A DNA stretch of 64,000 nucleotides. It comes from PMG-095 sp049324695 (GTDB lineage Bacteria; Myxococcota_A; Polyangia; Polyangiales; Polyangiaceae). Of this stretch, positions 58,893-64,000 are shown piece by piece. The translations under genes and the position numbers were made by a program. Each line of letters begins with the position of its first letter. The stretch's first letter is position 1. The notes below the pieces were generated by a model, which made no database searches, was not told the origin of the DNA, and worked only from the letters and a program-made list of their open reading frames with translations. The DNA lies in the NCBI GenBank assembly GCA_049324695.1, contig JBMOMJ010000047.1:124001-188000 (forward strand), read 5' to 3'.

Positions 58893-60635
58893 TTACTGCG
58901 CCACGAACACGAACGGAACGTTCACGGTGGTCGAGCCACCCGACGGGGGGAATTGCCAGCCGCGAACGCGTCCGGCAATGCATTGAGCCAAGCCGCGATA
59001 CCCCTTGGGATCGGCGCCGGTGTTCACGTCCTGCACGCTGCCGCTCGGGCTGATGGTAATGGCTACGGAGACACGCGCGCTGGTTGGGGCATCCTTGTCA
59101 CGACCGTCCAACGCTGGCTGCCAGCAGCTGCGCTTCACGCTCGGCGTGTAGCGCTGAACCACGCTGGAAAGCTGTGCCTGGTCGAGCTGCCCGCCACCAG
59201 AGCCAGGACCCGCGCTGGTTCCGCTCGAGTCGCTCGGCCCCTTGGTACCGTTCGCGCTGAGCCCCGAAAGACCGAGCCCGCTTTTGCCCGTACCGGTTTT
59301 CGGCTCGGTCTCAGTCTTGGCGACGGTGGTTTTGCCGGAGCCGGAGCCGCTCTTCGAAGGCGCTTTCGGATCGCCCGAGATCACCTGAGCGTCGTCTTGT
59401 GTCTTCTGCTCGGGTTGAGCGGCGGCGGCCGGCGCGGGCGCCGATGGCGCCGTTTGGACCGGCGTGTCCGACGGCTTGTCTCCCGCAGCGTGCTGCGAGC
59501 GATCGGCTCGGCCAAAGAACACGAAGCCGAGCGTGATCCCGAACAGAACGGCGACGACCATCGCCAGCCATGCAGCGGGAGAAGTGCGCGGCCGTGCGCG
59601 CAGCGCTTGCAGCTCGTCGATGCTGACGCCGCCGGCAACAATTGCGGGTGTCGTGCTCGGTGGTGGAGGTGCGGCAAACGGATCAGCCAGCGTGCTCGGA
59701 GCCGATCCCGCCGCGGGCAGCGGAAATGGAAGTGAGGCGCGCGCGCTCGACAAGCTCTCTTCGACGATGGCAACCAGCTCGGGGAAGCTCTTCAGCGGGC
59801 GCCACTCTTCGAAACCGTCACGCCAGACCAGCGACTCTTTCGTCACGGCACCAGAAGCCGCCTTGGCGCGCAACTCGCTCAAACGAATGGGGCCGACAGG
59901 CACTCCGTTGATGCCCACGAACCATTCGTCGCCAGGCATGCTGAGAGGATCGGCAACAGATGCCGGCGCATGCTCCTGCACGGCGGCGCTGAATGCTCCA
60001 ATCAACGCACCGCGCGCGATCTGCGTCGCCTCCTCTTCGCCGAACTCCTCCTGTAGTTTCGGAGCGGGCGCTGCGGGCGCCGGAGCCGCGACCGGCGCGC
60101 TCGCAACGGCTGGCGCGGGCTTGGCTGGCGCGCGTGCACTGAGATCCGCACCGGCCGCCGCGGTGCCTAGCGCGCCGACTGCTGGCGCCTTCGGGCTGGG
60201 TTCGCGCGTTGCTGCGGGACTCGTCCGCGGCACTCGCAACGCATCAGCAGCTTTCTCCCCAGACGTACGCGGGCCAATACCCGCTGGCTTGGGCGGCGAA
60301 AGTGCTCCGCTGCCCACTGGCTTCGGCGCGGGCACACGTGATTTGGCGGCCGACGGCGCGGCGGGCGCACCAACGCGGGGAACCGGTGCTGCCGGCCCCT
60401 TCGGCTTTTCAGGCGCTCGCGCCGGAGTGGCAGCGATTGCTGGAGGCGCTTCGCTCACGTGCGAGTCCCCAGCGCCATCAGGAGGCGGCGGCGCTGACGA
60501 ACCCGCGATCGCGTCGTCGCTCGAGACCTGAATCATGTGGCCGCACTTGCGGCACTTCATCCGCACCGAGCGTCCGGCGACCTTCTCGTCGCTAATCTGG
60601 TACTTCGCCTTGCAGCTAGGACAGAGAAACTTCAT
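58893..60635 (-). CDS. Zinc-ribbon/GYF/TonB-like membrane protein of the AgmX (GltJ) family
   Basis: 580 residues. The N-terminus is an MJ0042 zinc ribbon (Cys 5, 8, 28, 31), then about 190 residues of Pro/Ala linker with EEATQIARG at about 202-209, a GYF_2 domain (about 237-288; EWFVGINGVPVGPIRLSELR), one TM helix (about 353-374), a Gly/Ser/Lys linker, and an AgmX/PglI-type C-terminal periplasmic domain (about 480-580) ending in VPFVFVAQ. GltJ/AgmX in Myxococcus is part of the gliding motility machine and binds MglA by its cytoplasmic parts. Other glt genes are not in the window, so this may be a paralogue with another task. Confidence 0.85.
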   Translation of the reverse strand: MKFLCPSCKAKYQISDEKVAGRSVRMKCRKCGHMIQVSSDDAIAGSSAPPPPDGAGDSHVSEAPPAIAATPARAPEKPKGPAAPVPRVGAPAAPSAAKSRVPAPKPVGSGALSPPKPAGIGPRTSGEKAADALRVPRTSPAATREPSPKAPAVGALGTAAAGADLSARAPAKPAPAVASAPVAAPAPAAPAPKLQEEFGEEEATQIARGALIGAFSAAVQEHAPASVADPLSMPGDEWFVGINGVPVGPIRLSELRAKAASGAVTKESLVWRDGFEEWRPLKSFPELVAIVEESLSSARASLPFPLPAAGSAPSTLADPFAAPPPPSTTPAIVAGGVSIDELQALRARPRTSPAAWLAMVVAVLFGITLGFVFFGRADRSQHAAGDKPSDTPVQTAPSAPAPAAAAQPEQKTQDDAQVISGDPKAPSKSGSGSGKTTVAKTETEPKTGTGKSGLGLSGLSANGTKGPSDSSGTSAGPGSGGGQLDQAQLSSVVQRYTPSVKRSCWQPALDGRDKDAPTSARVSVAITISPSGSVQDVNTGADPKGYRGLAQCIAGRVRGWQFPPSGGSTTVNVPFVFVAQ

Positions 60636-60730
60636 TCAACCAGACGCCGTCGGAGTCGAGCGTTTCGGGGACGGAGAATACCGCGAGGCTAGCATTCTTA
60701 CTTCAGTTTTCAGCATGACGGCACTGCGCG

Positions 60731-60760
60731 AAAAATCGAGCCCGGCCCATGAGCCCGGGC
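60731..60760 (-). terminator. Intrinsic terminator after the REC-TPR gene
   Basis: On the minus strand GCCCGG (60760-60755) pairs with CCGGGC (60745-60740), followed by TCGATTTTT. It lies about 80 bases beyond the stop of the gene ending at 60842. Confidence 0.62.
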
Positions 60761-60793
60761 GGCCGACAGGCTGAAGGTATTGAGTGCGCTCAC

Positions 60794-60831
60794 CTTGGTG
60801 CATTAACCACCGAGGCGTGAATGCACCCAAG
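60794..60831 (-). other. Bulged stem-loop just after the REC-TPR gene
   Basis: CTTGGTGCATT at 60794-60804 pairs with AATGCACCCAAG at 60820-60831 with one bulge, around a 15-base loop. It is 11 bases from the stop codon at 60842, before the intrinsic terminator. It may be part of a bipartite 3' end. Confidence 0.45.
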
Positions 60832-60841
60832 ACGGCCAGAC

Positions 60842-62323
60842 TCACAAGAGCTTGAGCAAGTGCTGCCGAATGGATTGGCGCGTCGCTTCGTCCGGCGCAA
60901 GCGGGAGGGCGCGCTCCCACATCTCGGCCGCTCGATTCCTGAAGCCCGCCTTCTGGTAGAGGATGGCGAGGTTCTTCAGCGCGGGGAAATGCTGGCCGTT
61001 GCTTTCCACCGCCGCTTCCAAGGCGGAAATCGCATCGAACACCAAGCCTTGCTTACCGTAGAGCAAACCGAGGTGAAAATGTAGCCGGAACGCCAGCGGG
61101 TCGATGGCAGTTCCGCGCTTCAAATGCTCGATCGCCCCATCGATGTCACCTGCGTGATAGGCCTCGATGCCGGCATTCAGCGCCGCTTCGGCCTCGTCCG
61201 AGATTTTGCGGTCGGATTCGGGCGCGAGCGACTGCCGATCCTTGAGCATGCTTTCGACGCTCTGCACGATTTCCGAGATGCGGAAAGGCTTCTCGACGAA
61301 ATGATCGACACCGAACGAGCGCTTGACGTCTTCAGCGTAGCGCCATCCGCGATACACCGCGCTCACCATGATGATCGGAATGTGGCGGTAACGCTCGCTG
61401 TTCTTGATGCGGCGCGCGATCTCGAAACCGTGCACCTCGGGCAGCATGGCATCGAGCACGATGAGATCGGGAGCGTGCTCTCGCACCATGCGCAGCGCCT
61501 GCTCCCCTTTCTCGGCGTCTACCACCTTGTAGCCCGCGCGCGACAGGAGGTGCGTCAGCATGCGACGAATCTCCGCTTCGTCGTCGACGACCAAGATGAC
61601 TTTGGAAGCGCGCGCCGGGTCGAGACTCGCAGCGTCACTCGGCCGCCCAACCGAGCTCAGCTCACGCGCGGCGTCGCCGAAATCGCGCACCTCGACATCG
61701 TCGTCCCGCGAGACGCGGTCGACGTCGTCATCGACCACCACCGCGTCGGCGCCCAATGAGTCGCGTTCGCTCGGTGGCCCCAAGAGCTCGAGCGGCGCGG
61801 TGCTATCGGTGATGGCTTCGCCGTTCTCGTCGATGCCGAGCTTCTTCAAAAGCTCGGGCGGGCAATGCGGGCCGATGTAGAAGGCTTCGCCGCGCGCCTT
61901 GCGTGTGTAAGCGTCAGCAGTGACCTGAGCTAACGCGGCATCTAGCGCGACGTATGGGTAGACGCGCTTGCCGGTCACGAACTCGAGCTCGTCGATCACC
62001 GACTTCTCGCGCGGGTCCGCCATTGCCACGAACAAACGTTCGTCACGCTCGAGCACCGGCAAGATGCGATGCTTCTCCGCGATCTCGCGCGGCAACAAGT
62101 CGAGGTGCTCGAGACGCAAGCAAATCTGCGAGAGATCGATGCCTGGAATTCCGTGCTGCTCCGACAGTGCCTTGAGCGCCGCGACGTCCGTGATGGTGCC
62201 TTCGGCGGCGAGCCGCGACGCCAACCTGCCGTGAGACTCGCTGCCCAAAGCGCGATCGAGATCTTCGGGACGTAGCGCGCGCTGCCGCAACAGGATCTTG
62301 CCTATTTGCTTCTTCTCAGACAT
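60842..62323 (-). CDS. GspE_N-type / receiver / TPR protein
   Basis: 493 residues with a rare domain order. Residues 1-145 match the MshEN/GspE N-terminal fold (KILLRQRALRPEDLDRALGS, KHRILPVLERDERLFVAMAD), a domain that can bind c-di-GMP in some ATPases. Residues 241-360 are a receiver (VVDDE, phosphoacceptor D291 in LLDAMLPE-like IVLDAMLP, EKPF Lys), and 375-493 hold TPRs. No DNA-binding or enzymatic domain. Such proteins could link a kinase signal to pilus or secretion machinery. That is inference; no kinase or pilus gene is adjacent. Confidence 0.88.
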   Translation of the reverse strand: MSEKKQIGKILLRQRALRPEDLDRALGSESHGRLASRLAAEGTITDVAALKALSEQHGIPGIDLSQICLRLEHLDLLPREIAEKHRILPVLERDERLFVAMADPREKSVIDELEFVTGKRVYPYVALDAALAQVTADAYTRKARGEAFYIGPHCPPELLKKLGIDENGEAITDSTAPLELLGPPSERDSLGADAVVVDDDVDRVSRDDDVEVRDFGDAARELSSVGRPSDAASLDPARASKVILVVDDEAEIRRMLTHLLSRAGYKVVDAEKGEQALRMVREHAPDLIVLDAMLPEVHGFEIARRIKNSERYRHIPIIMVSAVYRGWRYAEDVKRSFGVDHFVEKPFRISEIVQSVESMLKDRQSLAPESDRKISDEAEAALNAGIEAYHAGDIDGAIEHLKRGTAIDPLAFRLHFHLGLLYGKQGLVFDAISALEAAVESNGQHFPALKNLAILYQKAGFRNRAAEMWERALPLAPDEATRQSIRQHLLKLL

Positions 62324-62430
62324 CGAGCTCGTCGACCAGTTATCATGGCACGCATCCTGCGCGACGGTCCATCAGCGCCGTGGCGAGAGCCGTTTGCCGG
62401 GCGCTTTCTGCTGCGGAGGGGAAGCTTGGC

Positions 62431-63573
62431 TCAAGCTTCGGGCTGCGCCGAATGTGCGGACAACACGGCGAGTGTCGTCTCGGCCCAGGCTGCGTACCGC
62501 TGCTCGAGTACGGCGGTACGCGCCGCCGCCACCAGATCTTGGTAGTACTGAATGTTGTGCAGCGTGAGCAGGCGCAGGGACAGAATTTCCCCCGCCACGT
62601 AGAGGTGTCGCAGGTAACTGCGTGAATAGCCGCCACGGCACGCCAAGCAGGTGCAGTTCTCGTCGAGCGGGCGCGGGTCGTTGCGATAGCGCGCGTTCTT
62701 GATGACGATCTTGCCGCTTCGCACGAATGCCTGACCATTGCGCGCGTTGCGAGTCGGCATCACGCAGTCGAACATATCGACCCCGCACCCGATGGCGTGC
62801 ACGAGGTCGAGCGGAGTGCCGACGCCCATCAAGTAGCGCGGCCGCGCCGAGTCGAGTGCAGGAGCGACGCGGCTCAGCGTCTCGTGCATTTGCTCGATTG
62901 GCTCACCGACGCTGAAGCCGCCGAGCGCAAGGCCGTCGAAGGGTAAGCTGCCGAGCGCCTCCGCGTGCTGCAGCCGAAGCTCGACGTCGAGCCCGCCCTG
63001 CACGATGCCGAACAGCGCCTGCTCACGTGTCTTCGCCGTGAGGCAACGTTCCGCCCAGCGCGTCGTGCGTGCCACCGCGAGCTCCAGCTCAGCGCGCGAC
63101 GCGCCCGCCTTTGCGCAAACGTCGAGCTGCATGGCTATGTCCGAACCCAGTAAGCCCTGAATGCGCATCGCCTCTTCTGGTGAGAGGCGCAGCCGGCGGC
63201 CATCTAGGTGCGAAGAAAACTCGAAGCCGTCCTCGTCGACGCGCGTGCGCTCAGCCAGCGAAAACGCCTGAAAGCCGCCGGAATCGGTGGTGATCGAATG
63301 CGGCCAACGCGAAAACTCGTGCAGCCCTCCCCGCTCAGCAACGAGCTCTGGCCCGGGCCGCAGCCACAGGTGATACGTATTCATGATCACGAGCCGAGCG
63401 CCCGTGGCTGCCACCTCTTCGGCGGAGAGCGACTTGACGCTGGCTTGCGTGCCCACCGGCTGAAACGCCGGCGTACGCACTTCACCGTGTGCAGTGCCGA
63501 GCACGCCGGCGCGTGCGAGCCCGCACACGGCTTCGACTCGAAACGTGCTCAGCTGGCCCTCCGCGGAATCCAC
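62431..63573 (-). CDS. tgt: Queuine tRNA-ribosyltransferase (TGT)
   Basis: 380 residues. Signatures are TPAFQPVGTQASVK, MNTYHLWLRPG, the catalytic DSGGFQ region (TTDSGGFQAFSL) and MGVGTPLDLVHAIGCGVDMF with the second catalytic Asp, plus a zinc site CTCLAC followed by a downstream His. It swaps G34 for preQ1 in GUN-anticodon tRNAs. It follows queA in the same direction with a 25-base overlap, the usual queuosine operon order. Confidence 0.95.
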   Translation of the reverse strand: MDSAEGQLSTFRVEAVCGLARAGVLGTAHGEVRTPAFQPVGTQASVKSLSAEEVAATGARLVIMNTYHLWLRPGPELVAERGGLHEFSRWPHSITTDSGGFQAFSLAERTRVDEDGFEFSSHLDGRRLRLSPEEAMRIQGLLGSDIAMQLDVCAKAGASRAELELAVARTTRWAERCLTAKTREQALFGIVQGGLDVELRLQHAEALGSLPFDGLALGGFSVGEPIEQMHETLSRVAPALDSARPRYLMGVGTPLDLVHAIGCGVDMFDCVMPTRNARNGQAFVRSGKIVIKNARYRNDPRPLDENCTCLACRGGYSRSYLRHLYVAGEILSLRLLTLHNIQYYQDLVAAARTAVLEQRYAAWAETTLAVLSAHSAQPEA

Positions 63574-64000
63574 ATGGCGTCGCCGTAAGACAAGAAGCGA
63601 TAGCGGCGCTCGACCGCATCCGCGTACGCCGCCATCACGGATTCGTAACCGGCAAACGCCGTGACCAGCGCAAGCAAAGTGCTCTTCGGTTGGTGGAAGT
63701 TGGTGAGCAACGCGTCCACCACGCGAAAACGGTAGCCTGGTTGGATCAAGAGCCGCGTGTTTCCGCTAGTGGCGACGAGCTCGCCACTCGCTGCAGCGCT
63801 CTCCAAGGCGCGTACCACGGTAGTTCCCACGGCGACCACCGGTGCGCCCCGCGTGCGAGCTTTAGCCACGGCATTCACTAGCTCGGCGCTCACCGAAAAG
63901 CGCTCTTCGTGCATCGGATGCTGATCGAGATCGTCGCTGCTCACTGGCCTGAAGGTGCCGACGCCAACCGCGAGCTCGAGCCGTCTCACTTCCACGCCGC
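63549..64000 (-). CDS. queA: S-adenosylmethionine:tRNA ribosyltransferase-isomerase QueA, C-terminal part
   Basis: The frame runs off the window at 64000, so only the last about 150 residues are seen. Motifs are the VGVGTFRPV segment, MHEERFSVSAE, VVAVGTTVVRALES, LLIQPGYRFRVVDALLTNFH and a C-terminal FLSYGDAMWI, all diagnostic of QueA. It adds the epoxycyclopentane precursor from SAM to preQ1 in tRNA. It overlaps tgt by 25 bases, so the two are translated together. Confidence 0.93.
   Translation of the reverse strand, partial: GVEVRRLELAVGVGTFRPVSSDDLDQHPMHEERFSVSAELVNAVAKARTRGAPVVAVGTTVVRALESAAASGELVATSGNTRLLIQPGYRFRVVDALLTNFHQPKSTLLALVTAFAGYESVMAAYADAVERRYRFLSYGDAMWIPRRAS

Noticed and set aside
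59464..60531. Plus-strand frame of 355 codons antisense to the AgmX-like gene
   Set aside because: It mirrors the Ala/Pro-rich linker of the real gene and shows no motif.
1..64000. CRISPR array, insertion sequence or prophage
   Set aside because: No regularly spaced repeats, transposase signature or phage structural genes were seen; XerC at 36449-37414 is the housekeeping type rather than an integrase of a mobile element.

Overview
The window looks like chromosomal DNA of a myxobacterium (phylum Myxococcota), probably a Polyangia-type lineage of moderately high GC. The evidence is indirect but consistent: several Hanks-type Ser/Thr kinases with bacterial sensor or scaffold domains, a GltJ/AgmX-like zinc-ribbon/GYF protein of the gliding-motility family, a Tgl/PilF-like TPR lipoprotein, a C-terminal tail resembling the MYXO-CTERM anchor, MopE-like Cys/Asp-rich lipoproteins, and many secreted proteins with long Pro/Ala linkers. 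No insertion sequence, prophage, integron or CRISPR array was seen. Genes are packed tightly with many 4-nt ATGA/GTGA overlaps.

Layout. 1-5.7 kb: end of an outer-membrane protein, a lipoprotein, an ECF sigma factor with a coupled membrane partner, and an L,D-transpeptidase. 5.7-12.6 kb: citrate synthase with a clear intrinsic terminator, a predicted pseudokinase translationally coupled to a prolyl oligopeptidase, an SCP2 protein and the bifunctional pheA. 12.6-19.6 kb: DUF502, TerB-like, an ArsR/methyltransferase-like regulator with its own palindromic operator, methyltransferase, SirB1-like, CBS, DUF1579, ROK kinase and outer-membrane genes. 19.6-24.8 kb: a five-gene envelope cassette with Cys-rich lipoproteins, a nine-motif multiheme c-type lipoprotein and a small beta-barrel. 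24.8-32.1 kb: tRNA-Pro, a PP2C phosphatase fused to a cNMP-like domain, tsaB, a Crp-type regulator, Tgl/PilF-like, RodZ-like, recO, murJ and engB. 32.1-43.9 kb: tRNA-Val, two Bor-like lipoproteins, a lone biotinyl protein, a membrane sulfatase, xerC, an ABC-2 permease, a large lipoprotein, and a degenerate histidine-kinase/response-regulator pair. 43.9-52.9 kb: second TerB-like gene, a proline-rich protein with hisF, then an operon of a zinc-ribbon scaffold carrying repeated Thr motifs, a zinc-ribbon Ser/Thr kinase and a secreted beta-propeller. 53-64 kb: ErpA-type Fe-S protein, an RpoH-like sigma factor, RNase P RNA, a kinase-AAA ATPase, an FHA-SDR fusion, the GltJ-like protein, a GspE_N-REC-TPR protein, and tgt with the end of queA.

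How it fits together. Housekeeping genes (gltA, pheA, tsaB, recO, murJ, engB, xerC, hisF, rnpB, tgt, queA) are interleaved with phospho-Thr signalling genes: three kinases or kinase-like proteins, one PP2C phosphatase, one FHA protein and one protein with an array of possible phospho-acceptor Thr motifs. The most unusual items are that Thr-motif array coupled to a kinase, the FHA-SDR fusion, the DFG-to-NYG pseudokinase, the multiheme lipoprotein with CX3CH and CX4CH sites, and the ArsR-type gene with a 30-bp dyad at its start. Functional links beyond domain identity are inferences from order and overlap.
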